A stretch of DNA of 64,000 bases, from contig JAVQMD010000001.1 in NCBI GenBank assembly GCA_032595675.1, forward strand, positions 1,644,640 to 1,708,639, written 5' to 3'. This stretch comes from Candidatus Electrothrix rattekaaiensis. GTDB taxonomy: Bacteria > Desulfobacterota > Desulfobulbia > Desulfobulbales > Desulfobulbaceae. Both the position numbers and the translations under genes were made by a program. Positions 27,405 through 36,182 of this stretch are shown here, in pieces (position 1 is the first letter of the stretch; each line of letters opens with the position of its first letter). The notes beneath the pieces were generated by a model. It searched no databases, was not told where the DNA came from, and was given only the letters and a program-made list of their open reading frames with translations.

Positions 27405-28604
27405 TCAGGATCGATAATCGGCATTAATATTCACATAATCACAAGTTAAATCTGTAGTAAATACTTCCGCGCTTTCACTTCCGTCCCTAAGGTCGACAGT
27501 AACGGTAAATTCTTTTTGCTGCAACACCTTAGAGGCCTTTTTTTCTGCCTCCTTTCCGCACCCAAGGCCATTTTCAACCATTACCGCATCATCAAAGGCT
27601 ATAGAAACACGATCCGGCTGAAATTGACATCCGGATCGACCGAGCGCAGCAATAATCCGGCCCCAGTTTGCATCTTCACCGAAAAATGCTGTCTTAACCA
27701 AGGAGGAGTTGGCAATGGTTTGGGCACCGGTCTTGGCCTGTTCCTTACTGCTTGCACCGACCACCCGAATAGTTACCACCTTGGTTGTTCCTTCGCCGTC
27801 TGAAACGATTTGTAAAGCAAGATCCTTGAATATCTTGTGCAACGCTTCTGTAAAAGCCCCTATGCTCTCTTGATTCTCTTCATCAATCTTCTCTTCATCA
27901 ATCCAAGGGTTTTCCGCAGCACCGTTCGCCATAACCAACACTGTATCATTGGTCGAGGTATCCCCGTCCACAGTAATCAGATTAAAGGACTGTTCCACCC
28001 CTGACTTGACAATTTCATGCAGAACGCGAAAAGGTATCTGCGCATCCGTCACAACAAAGCAAAGCATGGTTGCCATATCCGGCATGATCATACCGGAGCC
28101 TTTGGCAACGCCCAGCAAATTCACAGCAACTCCGTTAATCTCCACAGTGGCAGAAGAGGTCTTAGGCACTGTATCCGTGGTCATGATTGCCTGGGCCAGA
28201 TCATCAAAACCGTCTTCCTTTAAAGAAGCGACAAGTCTCGGCACAGCCTGCACAAAAGGCTCTATATTCAATTGCTCGCCAATGACCCCTGTAGACGCAA
28301 TCTGCACCAATTCTTCATCAATCCCTAAGGCGTTAGCGACTAAGGAGCCTGTGTACAATGTCGCCTTCATGCCCTGTTCACCTGTACAGGCATTGGCATT
28401 CCCGCTGTTTACCAACACAGCCTGTGCCTTGCCGTTCAGCAGACGTTTTTTGCCCAGCACAACAGGAGCAGCCTGAACAATATTTGTTGTAAACATGCCG
28501 ACCGTCACGGCCGGAATCTCGGAATAAATCAGGCCGAGATCAAGTCTATCCTGATAACGAATACCTGCCTGGACAGCGGCAGCAGTAAACCCTTTAACCT
28601 TCAT
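27405..28604 (-). CDS. argJ: Glutamate N-acetyltransferase / amino-acid acetyltransferase ArgJ
   Basis: ArgJ recycles acetyl groups from N-acetylornithine to glutamate in arginine synthesis. The self-cleavage site KGSGMIMPDMATML, with the nucleophilic Thr near residue 178, is present. So are VNSGNANACTGEQG (about 66-79), and the C-terminal FFGEDANWGRIIAALGRSG and CDYVNINADYRS. The length (399) matches the monocistronic bifunctional form. The 252 bases upstream (28605-28856) have no clear feature. Confidence 0.96.
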   Translation of the reverse strand: MKVKGFTAAAVQAGIRYQDRLDLGLIYSEIPAVTVGMFTTNIVQAAPVVLGKKRLLNGKAQAVLVNSGNANACTGEQGMKATLYTGSLVANALGIDEELVQIASTGVIGEQLNIEPFVQAVPRLVASLKEDGFDDLAQAIMTTDTVPKTSSATVEINGVAVNLLGVAKGSGMIMPDMATMLCFVVTDAQIPFRVLHEIVKSGVEQSFNLITVDGDTSTNDTVLVMANGAAENPWIDEEKIDEENQESIGAFTEALHKIFKDLALQIVSDGEGTTKVVTIRVVGASSKEQAKTGAQTIANSSLVKTAFFGEDANWGRIIAALGRSGCQFQPDRVSIAFDDAVMVENGLGCGKEAEKKASKVLQQKEFTVTVDLRDGSESAEVFTTDLTCDYVNINADYRS

Positions 28605-28856
28605 TAAGCACTCAATTTAATTTTTCCCGGTTCACCCAACCGTTCCAGGGCCAACAATCTGTCGCCCTGCGAAACTTTGAGGAATTACCTCGACAGAACA
28701 AGATGTTGTAAGGCCTTAAACAGCCTTTCCTTCTTACAATAATTCAATATAACAAATATAATATCACAGAGCGTGACCTGTGTATAGTACGTTATCGTAC
28801 CTCTCCATTATATACTTTTCTTTTTCTAGCGAGCAGGGAACAAAAACGACAAAGAT

Positions 28857-29633
28857 TTACGGCATCAGTCGCTTGATAACATTCCAAGCCTGAGCTGCCC
28901 ATTCATAGATCATCTGCTGTGAAAGGCCCAAATTTTGACAGGTGGGCACAAAGGACGATGCAGAGAGCTGATTATTTTTTTTGATAAGAAAATCCGTTGG
29001 TGCGGCGATGGGGTGCGTACCTGCCTCCTGGAACAACTTCATAGCTCGTTCCATATGCGCGGCAGAGGTCACCAAAATAAAAGGCATATCTTTGAGCATG
29101 GGTTGCAGCATTTCCGCCTCTTCTGCGGTGTCGCGAGGCCGCTCTTCAGTGACCAGTCGTCCGCTGTCCACTCCCAGTGATTCAGCGACCCTACGCGCTA
29201 CTGCGGCATTGGCTCGGGGATCCTGATTTATTCCTCCGCTGAGAATCAGAAAGGTCCGTGGAAGTTGCCGTTGGATACGGATACCCTCGACCAATCGGTA
29301 TAAGGAGGCCGTATTCAGTTGATTACTTTCCGGGATAGCAGGGTCAGTGGTGTTTGCACTCCCGAGCACAACAACAAAGCGTATCTCACGCTGCTCCTTT
29401 TCTGAAATTTTTTCGATATCTAACGAAGTATATTTTCTCTCCAATTTTTCTACCTGCTGTCGTGCAGGCAGGCCGTATCCAAAGGCAAGAAAAAGACAAA
29501 GGGTCATCAACAAAGAGAGGAACGCTATCTTACGCAAACCAAAAAGTAAACAAAACAGCGTCACCAAAATACAGAACACGCCTATGGGCAGAGGCGCGAG
29601 AAAAGGCACCAGAAAGCGAACAAATTCAATCAT
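28857..29633 (-). CDS. YdcF/ElyC/SanA-family (DUF218) envelope protein
   Basis: Two membrane helices at the N-terminus (about residues 10-60) are followed by a DUF218 domain: FVVVLGSA, LNTASLYRLVEGIRI, ILSGG, ESLGVDSGRLVTEERPRDTAEEA, ILVTSAAHMERAMKLFQEAG. This matches ElyC of E. coli (about 259 aa), which is linked to cell-wall and enterobacterial-antigen carrier homeostasis. The C-terminal segment (YEWAAQAWNVIKRL) is also typical. The gene stands alone between argJ and the divergent KamA-family gene. Confidence 0.88.
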   Translation of the reverse strand: MIEFVRFLVPFLAPLPIGVFCILVTLFCLLFGLRKIAFLSLLMTLCLFLAFGYGLPARQQVEKLERKYTSLDIEKISEKEQREIRFVVVLGSANTTDPAIPESNQLNTASLYRLVEGIRIQRQLPRTFLILSGGINQDPRANAAVARRVAESLGVDSGRLVTEERPRDTAEEAEMLQPMLKDMPFILVTSAAHMERAMKLFQEAGTHPIAAPTDFLIKKNNQLSASSFVPTCQNLGLSQQMIYEWAAQAWNVIKRLMP

Positions 29634-29880
29634 ATTTTTTCACCTAATTTTATTGCGTTGTAGAAATCCACCCTCTCTGGGGGATTGTTTACTTGCCTCT
29701 TCGATTCCGCTGTTACAATTGAGTACTTGAGATATTTTCGTTGAGGCATTTTCGTTGAGGTATTTCACTTGAAGTATCATCACCGTATCAGTAAAGTGCC
29801 CCAAACACAGAGCAGCGAGATCAACATAACAAAGATATGCAGCCTCATCCTTAAAATAATTTCCTTCATCACAACCCCCC

Positions 29881-30921
29881 ATGACAGCCTGGAAAAATCA
29901 GCTCAAAAATTCTCTCACCAGCCCAGAAGAACTCTCACAGATCCTCAACTGTGATCCGACCGAGGTAGCAGCGGTGAACTCGCGCTATCCTCTGCGTATT
30001 TCCCCGTATTACCTTGAGTTGATCAAACGAGTCGGAGAACCGCTTTTTCGTCAGGCAGTACCGGATATCCGGGAATTGGAAGATCCTCAGGGAATGCTTG
30101 ATCCTTTAGGTGAAGAATCTCTGAGCCCTGCGCCTAACTTGGTGCATAAATATCCTGACCGTGCCCTCTTCCTCGTGAGCAGTCAATGCGCCATGTACTG
30201 TCGTTTTTGCACTCGCAAGCGCAAGGTGGGCAAGGCATCTATGCAGATCAGTCAAGAGACGCTTACTGCTGGCCTGAAATATTTGCGCAATACCCCTCAA
30301 ATTCGGGAAGTCCTGATATCAGGCGGGGATCCCCTCTTACTTTCTGATCAACATATTGAAAAAATCTTGCAGAGGCTCCGGGAGATCAGACATATCAAGG
30401 TGATCCGCATCGGCACGAGAACGCCGTGTACCCTGCCTATGCGGATTACGCCAGAACTGGTCAACATGCTACGGAAATATCATCCTCTCTATATCAATAC
30501 CCATTTCAACCATCCAGCAGAAATTACCCCACAAGCACAACAGGCCTGTACCTTATTAGCAGACGCAGGCATCCCCCTGGGCTGTCAAACAGTGCTTCTG
30601 AAAGGAATCAATGATTCTCTACCGGTGATCCAGGAATTATTGTACAAGCTGTTAGAAATCAGGGTCAGGCCTTATTATCTCATGCAGGCAGACCTGACTG
30701 AAGGCACTGCTCATTTTCGTACCGATATCAAGACAGGGCTCGCTCTTATGCGCGGCCTTATAGGCACTATCTCTGGAATGGCTGTACCGACCTATATCCT
30801 TGATGCCCCTGATGGCAAAGGAAAAATACCGCTTACGCCGGATTATATTCTCTCGCATCAGGAAGATAAACTCGAATTCCATAACTATCAGGGAATTCCA
30901 TGCTCCTATCCCTTTCTCTGA
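29881..30921 (+). CDS. epmB: KamA/EpmB-type radical SAM aminomutase
   Basis: The radical SAM cluster motif [15 protein letters not shown] (about residues 101-115), LISGGDPLLLSD, RIGTRTP and [12 protein letters not shown] are those of lysine-2,3-aminomutase relatives. The compact length (346) and the start (WKNQLKNSLTSPEELSQIL) resemble EpmB, which converts L-lysine to beta-lysine for elongation factor P. Neither efp nor epmA is in the window, so the EpmB assignment is provisional. A second longer paralog lies at 49092-50417 with its own acetyltransferase. Confidence 0.82.
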   Translation: MTAWKNQLKNSLTSPEELSQILNCDPTEVAAVNSRYPLRISPYYLELIKRVGEPLFRQAVPDIRELEDPQGMLDPLGEESLSPAPNLVHKYPDRALFLVSSQCAMYCRFCTRKRKVGKASMQISQETLTAGLKYLRNTPQIREVLISGGDPLLLSDQHIEKILQRLREIRHIKVIRIGTRTPCTLPMRITPELVNMLRKYHPLYINTHFNHPAEITPQAQQACTLLADAGIPLGCQTVLLKGINDSLPVIQELLYKLLEIRVRPYYLMQADLTEGTAHFRTDIKTGLALMRGLIGTISGMAVPTYILDAPDGKGKIPLTPDYILSHQEDKLEFHNYQGIPCSYPFL

Positions 30922-30958
30922 TACGACCTCCTCTTCACTTTATCCTTCATTTTATCCT

Positions 30959-32050
30959 TCATTTTATCCCCTTACTGTTTTCTTCAGCAATGCGGGCAAA
31001 CTCATGCTCTATAGAAAGAAGAGCATCGTACACATCTGGATCAAAATGTCTGCCGCGCCCCTCTTCTGTTTCCATAATATACATAGTCTCTTCATGGCTA
31101 AAGGCTTTTTTGTAGGATCTCCTTGTCCTTAAAGCATCATAGACATCTGCTACAGCCATAATCCGGCCTGCTAAAGGAATATTCACACCCACCAGCCCTC
31201 TGGGATAACCGCTGCCGTCATACTTTTCATGATGGCTGCCCACCATATCTCTGGCGCATTCCAAAAAAGCCATAGGCTCTCCGGCCATTTTTGACAGCTT
31301 ATCAATGACTTCTTCTCCGTAAATGGTATGCTTTTTCATTTCTGTAAACTCTTCAGCTGTGAGACGACCTTCCTTGAGCAGAATTGAATCTCGAATTGCC
31401 ACCTTACCTATGTCATGAAGCGGTGCTGTTTTATAGAGAAGAACAATATATTCCCGAGTAAGAATATCGCGGAACTTTCGCTTTTTAAACAGGGCTTCGG
31501 CTAATGTCTTAACAAAAAAACGGGTACGGTTGATATGGCCGCCTGTATTGGCATCCCGATGTTCAGCCAATTCACCCATAGCCAATATTGTGATATCTTT
31601 AAGAAGCGTTGCCTCTCTGGTTCGAGCAAGAACCTTTTGTTCTAAACTGACCCTGTAGCTGTGCAGTTCAAGATGGTTGCGCACTCTGGAACGCAATTCA
31701 ACCCCGTGAAAAGGCTTGGTGATATAATCTACTCCACCGAGCTCAAAACCCATTGCCACATCTTCCGGTTCGGATCTCGCCGTCAAAAAAATGACAGGGG
31801 TCGAGAGGGTCTCCGGTGATTTACGCAATTCCTGTATGGTTGCAAAACCGTTCATACCCGGCATCATAACATCCATCAGAATGAGATCAGGTATCCTCTG
31901 CCTAATTCTGGCTAAAGCCTGTTCACCGGAAGTGGCATAAGCAAATTCAAGATCCATATCCAGGCCTTTTAAATGAGAAAGAGCTATCTGGATATTCTCA
32001 CGAACATCATCAACAACAAAAACCAAAGGTTTGTTCGGTTGAGACCTCAT
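30959..32050 (-). CDS. Response regulator with HD-GYP c-di-GMP phosphodiesterase
   Basis: A receiver domain (about 1-125, phospho-acceptor Asp in LILMDVMMPGMNG, and the KPF lysine) is joined to an HD-GYP domain (about 150-345). The HD pair is in PLHDIGKVAIRD and the GYP-type motif in HHEKYDGSGYPRG. HD-GYP enzymes degrade c-di-GMP to pGpG or GMP. The ATG overlaps the stop of the hybrid kinase gene by four bases, so kinase and regulator form a cognate pair. It shares its ligand with the riboswitch at the left end of the window. Confidence 0.94.
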   Translation of the reverse strand: MRSQPNKPLVFVVDDVRENIQIALSHLKGLDMDLEFAYATSGEQALARIRQRIPDLILMDVMMPGMNGFATIQELRKSPETLSTPVIFLTARSEPEDVAMGFELGGVDYITKPFHGVELRSRVRNHLELHSYRVSLEQKVLARTREATLLKDITILAMGELAEHRDANTGGHINRTRFFVKTLAEALFKKRKFRDILTREYIVLLYKTAPLHDIGKVAIRDSILLKEGRLTAEEFTEMKKHTIYGEEVIDKLSKMAGEPMAFLECARDMVGSHHEKYDGSGYPRGLVGVNIPLAGRIMAVADVYDALRTRRSYKKAFSHEETMYIMETEEGRGRHFDPDVYDALLSIEHEFARIAEENSKGIK

Positions 32051-33882
32051 CTGTCTTTCCTTGCTATAGTCTCTAGGACTGCCAAGAGATGATCCACTCC
32101 TTGAATATCAAGATCAAGAGCAAATTGTCGCATTTTTTTGCCCATTTCAAGTAAGTCCGGTGAGTGGGCACTAAGCCCCTGCTCCTGCATTTTTTGTCCA
32201 AGCTCCGAGGCAATATCCAGACTGCCACTCATCTCAGCCTGCCTATACAGCTCGTCAAGTCCTTCGGTCCATAATGGTCTTATATTTTTGATATTTACAG
32301 ACTTTACAGGCTTTGCAGGCTTTACAGACAATTCATCTTCTGGCTCGTCAACGGCACAAACAGTAGTATCCAAGGTCATTGGAATATACTTATCCACTAT
32401 GGAACGTAATTCGTGGAGGTGAAAGGGTTTGGCGAGAAAATCATCAAAAAGTGGCTTGTATGTTTTTTTTTCCAGCATCATGCCGGTCATGGCAATAACG
32501 GGAATCTGCTTTGTTCTCGGATCATCTCGCAGCTGCCGGGTTATATCGCGACCATCGGTACCGGCCAGATTAAGATCCATGAGGATCAGATCTGGACTAT
32601 TATTAAAGGCATGCTCCAGGCACTTTTCACGATTGCTCGCTTCAAGAACCCTGATTGCGGTGCCAGTGAAGTATATTTTAACGAGATGGGACATTTCTGG
32701 CATATCATCGACCACAAGGATAACAGGAAGTTTTTTCCTTTTTTCCTTTTTTCTCTGACGTTGTTTCGACCCAACACCCTGAAAAGTAGGTTCATCGGTA
32801 ACCGACGCCAACAGAGTAAAGCTGAAGGTAGTGCCTTTGCCTTTGGCACTTTCCAGGAAGATGTCTCCCCCCATGATGCGGGCAAGACGGGCACTGAGGG
32901 TCAGGCCCAGACATTTTCCGTCATGAATGGTGACACTTTCTTTCTGCTGAGCAATCAGGTCAAGAATATTATTCTGTTCCTGAACAGTCATCCCCCTCCC
33001 GGTGTCAAGCACAGAGAAGGTTAACATATACCATGCTGCTTTTTTCTTTTCACCACTGACAGACAGGGTAATCTTCCCTGCGTCTGTATACTTTACAGCA
33101 TTGCTGATAAGGTTGGTCAGGATCTGGCGGCAATGATTGACATCAATTATATAGTATTTCGGGAGATCAGGATCGACCTGACAGATAAATTCAAGATTTT
33201 TCCCCTTGGCCTGATCAGCAAAGACATCGCAGACCTGCTCCGTGATACTATGCAGGTTGACTGTGGATTTGAGAAGCCGTACGTTACCGGTCTCCAGCTT
33301 AGAAAGCTCCATGATATCATTGATAATAGCAATAAGGTGAGCACTATTTTTTCTAATAGTCTCCACATAATGCCGCTGCTGGGTGCCCATATCTAATTCA
33401 GCGAGCATCTCCGCATAGCCCACAATGGCATTCATCGGGGTGCGGATCTCATGATTAATATTAGCGACAAACTGACGTTTTCGCTGGTTAGCCGCTTCAA
33501 TTTTTTTCTCGGCCTCACGTCGTTCCTCGCCAATGGTCCTCCCCTCAATCTTATAACTTATGCTGGCAACAATTTCCCTTTCTGTTTCAGCAATATGCAT
33601 AAAAGTATGCTCGACAGGAACACGTGTTCCATCATTTTTGACCAGAAAACCACGAACCGTACGGACACCATGCGCTTCCAGTTCTGTGAGATGTTTTTTG
33701 AGATCAACATAATAGGGTTCCAGCTCCTCTGCTGACATACCTATTATCTCTTTTTCCCGCAGTCCGATGGCATTGAGAAATGTCTTGTTCGCTGTTATGA
33801 CCGTACCGTCATGATCAAACAGTATCCCGTAGAGGGGCAAAACATCAAATATCTTAAATGAGAACTGTAAATTTTGAGTCAC
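32047..33882 (-). CDS. PAS hybrid histidine kinase
   Basis: The order is PAS domain (about residues 15-125), HisKA with the phospho-acceptor in ANINHEIRTPMNAIVGYAEML, HATPase with the N box (NLISNAVKYTDAG) and G box (DTGRGMT), then a receiver domain (about 380-505) with LILMDLNLAGTDG and AKPFH, and a helical tail of about 110 residues. No membrane helix is seen, so it is cytoplasmic. The start is uncertain: GTG at 33882 or TTG at 33900. Its stop overlaps the HD-GYP regulator gene, making c-di-GMP degradation the likely output. Confidence 0.9.
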   Translation of the reverse strand: MTQNLQFSFKIFDVLPLYGILFDHDGTVITANKTFLNAIGLREKEIIGMSAEELEPYYVDLKKHLTELEAHGVRTVRGFLVKNDGTRVPVEHTFMHIAETEREIVASISYKIEGRTIGEERREAEKKIEAANQRKRQFVANINHEIRTPMNAIVGYAEMLAELDMGTQQRHYVETIRKNSAHLIAIINDIMELSKLETGNVRLLKSTVNLHSITEQVCDVFADQAKGKNLEFICQVDPDLPKYYIIDVNHCRQILTNLISNAVKYTDAGKITLSVSGEKKKAAWYMLTFSVLDTGRGMTVQEQNNILDLIAQQKESVTIHDGKCLGLTLSARLARIMGGDIFLESAKGKGTTFSFTLLASVTDEPTFQGVGSKQRQRKKEKRKKLPVILVVDDMPEMSHLVKIYFTGTAIRVLEASNREKCLEHAFNNSPDLILMDLNLAGTDGRDITRQLRDDPRTKQIPVIAMTGMMLEKKTYKPLFDDFLAKPFHLHELRSIVDKYIPMTLDTTVCAVDEPEDELSVKPAKPVKSVNIKNIRPLWTEGLDELYRQAEMSGSLDIASELGQKMQEQGLSAHSPDLLEMGKKMRQFALDLDIQGVDHLLAVLETIARKDR

Positions 33883-33987
33883 TCTTTTTCCAGCTTGCAA
33901 TGAATACCCGGTTAGTCAAAAAAAATGATGCGTACGGAGAAGGTCAAGATCCTGTCGAGATACTGTCGAAGTCATTGAATAAAAAGG

Positions 33988-34509
33988 TTACTCGCGTAAA
34001 TAACCGGCTATTTCTTCGGCGCGCTCCAAACTTGTTTTTCCGTTAACCGCAATCTCTATATCAGCTCGTTGACGATACTGTGGTAGGCGTTCCTGGAATA
34101 ATTTTTCAGCCTGTTTCAAATCTGTAAGCAAGGGGCGTTTTTTTATTTTCTTTTTCGCATTTGGGTGATTACAGATGGAATGATAAATATCTTCCACTGT
34201 AGAGTGCAGATAAACAATCTTTCCTAATCTGTTGAGATTCCGGACGTTAAAAAAACCACCACCCGTGGACACGACCGTTCCGCTGACATGATATTCCAGC
34301 CAGTCTGCTGCCTTCTGTTCGAGTCGACGAAATTCTGCCTCACCCTGTTCAGCGAAGATATTCCTTATCTTCAGATTGACCATGCTTTCGATCAGGTCAT
34401 CAGTATCCACAGTAAAACGACTGGTTTGTTCGGCAAGAGCACGTGCTGTTCTCCCCTTGCCAACGCCCATAAAACCTATCAGAATAATATTATCAGCCAT
34501 ATTGTTCAT
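33988..34509 (-). CDS. aroK: Shikimate kinase
   Basis: AroK phosphorylates shikimate in aromatic amino-acid synthesis. The substrate-binding DTDDLIE, the STGGG loop and the RPLL lid region are in place, and the length (173) is normal. The Walker A loop reads GFMGVGKGRTA, so Gly-Arg-Thr stands where most shikimate kinases have Gly-Lys-Ser/Thr directly after the lysine. The remaining fold looks intact, so I expect activity with the Thr two residues later, or a lineage-specific loop. Confidence 0.9.
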   Translation of the reverse strand: MNNMADNIILIGFMGVGKGRTARALAEQTSRFTVDTDDLIESMVNLKIRNIFAEQGEAEFRRLEQKAADWLEYHVSGTVVSTGGGFFNVRNLNRLGKIVYLHSTVEDIYHSICNHPNAKKKIKKRPLLTDLKQAEKLFQERLPQYRQRADIEIAVNGKTSLERAEEIAGYLRE

Positions 34510-34758
34510 TCAGTTTCGCCTATACATATCTCTACATATCTATCATATCTATACATATTAGAGGAGTAAAGGCATGGTTAAAATAAGAGATAGTGGTAAG
34601 ATTTCCAGCTCGACACAAAGAGCCTGTAAGATGTATTCTACAATAATTTTTAAAAAATAATTGTAAAACGTAAAGAGTGATCTGTAAAATGAATTTTAGG
34701 GTAAAAAATACCCACCTCTTCCGCGCCGTCAATTTAACAAGTCGTTATCCACAAGTCA

Positions 34759-35931
34759 TCATTCACAAACCCTCATCCTCTTAAAGCCCAGCCATTTCTG
34801 GTACCTTGGTCCAAGTATTGGCCAACTATGCGCTTCTGTCAACTTCCTTGCCTCGTCCTTTGTTAAGGAACGAGGTGTTGCGAATAATTGTCGAAGATGC
34901 TCTTCAAGTTCACCTTCCGAATACCTGTATTCTTTCGGAAAGAGTTCTCTATAAGAAAGGCGATCTGGGACCACAGGACGACACCCGGCCCGCACCCCCT
35001 CTAACACTGAGATCCCGAAAAACTCATGGCGGGCTGTGGACACAATAAAGTCACCTCGCGTAAGCAGGCGAGCATATTCTTCCCGACTTTTCACATAACC
35101 TAAGTGGATCAACCTTTTACCAAGAACCGTCTTGGCTTGCGCAAAAATCTCCGGCTGGTGACGGAAATGCTGCCCAAGTACAATAACCTGAAAAGAAGTG
35201 TCCTGAGCCAGCGCAAACAGCGTATGAAAAAAGGTATCTGGATCTTTATCATGTTCCCAACGATGATTCCAGACAATGATGGGTTCTTTCTTTTCACCCT
35301 CCCCCATCTTATCTTCCAGCTGGGCATCAATCTGCTGAAAATCAATACCAGGATACAGTATAACGGACTTTGCCCGAATCTGCTCTTCAAGATGGCATAA
35401 CTCCATATCTGCTGACTTTTTTAAATAGAAACGAATCCCGGTCAGAAACGTCTCCAGGTTGTAGCGGCTATTAAAGGCTAGACGATCCGCGCACAGGGCA
35501 GAGGTAAAATTAATAGAGGCGAACTGAAATATACCAGGATCATGCTGCTGGCCGGGATAACTGAACTGGTTTTCATGAAAATACATGACCACGGGAATAT
35601 GTATCCCTTGCGCGGCTAAGAGGCTGCGGAGTACAGCCACATCAAGAAAGGTGGAGGTCAGTATCCCATCGAAGCAATTACCATTATCTTGAGTATTATC
35701 CTGAGCATTACTCTGAGCATTACTCTGGGTATTACTCTGGGCAATCATTTCGACAATCCGCTGGGCAAACCACGGCGCAGCCAACTGCATCCGCATCTTC
35801 CATTTTCGCGCAGGAAGAGAAAGCAGCGTGAAGCGGTCATCAAGCTGCTGCTGCAATCCAAGAAGAAAGGCCTTATGAGAGCCTCCATAATACGGTTCCA
35901 GCAGGAGGATATGCTGTGGATCATTACACAT
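34759..35931 (-). CDS. DUF3524-type glycosyltransferase, tRNA-queuosine mannosyltransferase-like
   Basis: The N-terminal DUF3524 signature is clear: LLLEPYYGGSHKAFLLGL and LPARKWKMRMQLAAPWFA, followed by YFHENQFSYPGQ and a C-terminal GT4-like half (NHRWEHDKDPDTFF, STARHEFFGISVLEGVRAGC). The animal homolog GTDC1 (QTMAN) transfers mannose to queuosine in tRNA-Asp; bacterial members are widespread and assumed similar. Residues about 67-83 are a Gln/Asn-rich insertion coded by 12-bp tandem repeats (GAGTATTACTCTG-like on the + strand), which is not part of the fold. Confidence 0.85.
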   Translation of the reverse strand: MCNDPQHILLLEPYYGGSHKAFLLGLQQQLDDRFTLLSLPARKWKMRMQLAAPWFAQRIVEMIAQSNTQSNAQSNAQDNTQDNGNCFDGILTSTFLDVAVLRSLLAAQGIHIPVVMYFHENQFSYPGQQHDPGIFQFASINFTSALCADRLAFNSRYNLETFLTGIRFYLKKSADMELCHLEEQIRAKSVILYPGIDFQQIDAQLEDKMGEGEKKEPIIVWNHRWEHDKDPDTFFHTLFALAQDTSFQVIVLGQHFRHQPEIFAQAKTVLGKRLIHLGYVKSREEYARLLTRGDFIVSTARHEFFGISVLEGVRAGCRPVVPDRLSYRELFPKEYRYSEGELEEHLRQLFATPRSLTKDEARKLTEAHSWPILGPRYQKWLGFKRMRVCE

Positions 35932-36182
35932 GGTGCTTTTGCCTAAAATAACTATCTTTTTAAATATAAATTAACATGTTACACACAGAAGCGCAAGTTT
36001 TTGCTTGTATCTCATCGACAGAGAGAAAAAAGTGAAGGTTTTCCTCATGGAATTTTCCTGCTATTGTTCAAGAGAGATACTTTAGGAAAAAGACAAAAAA
36101 AATTCTCCAAAGGCAACCCCATCATCCAGTCCCTGAACAACAGATCTTGCAACCTACCTCCATTTCATGAACAGGCGAAACC

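Noticed and set aside
32413-33024. 203-codon plus-strand frame opposite the hybrid kinase gene
   Set aside because: Antisense of HATPase and receiver domains; no independent support.
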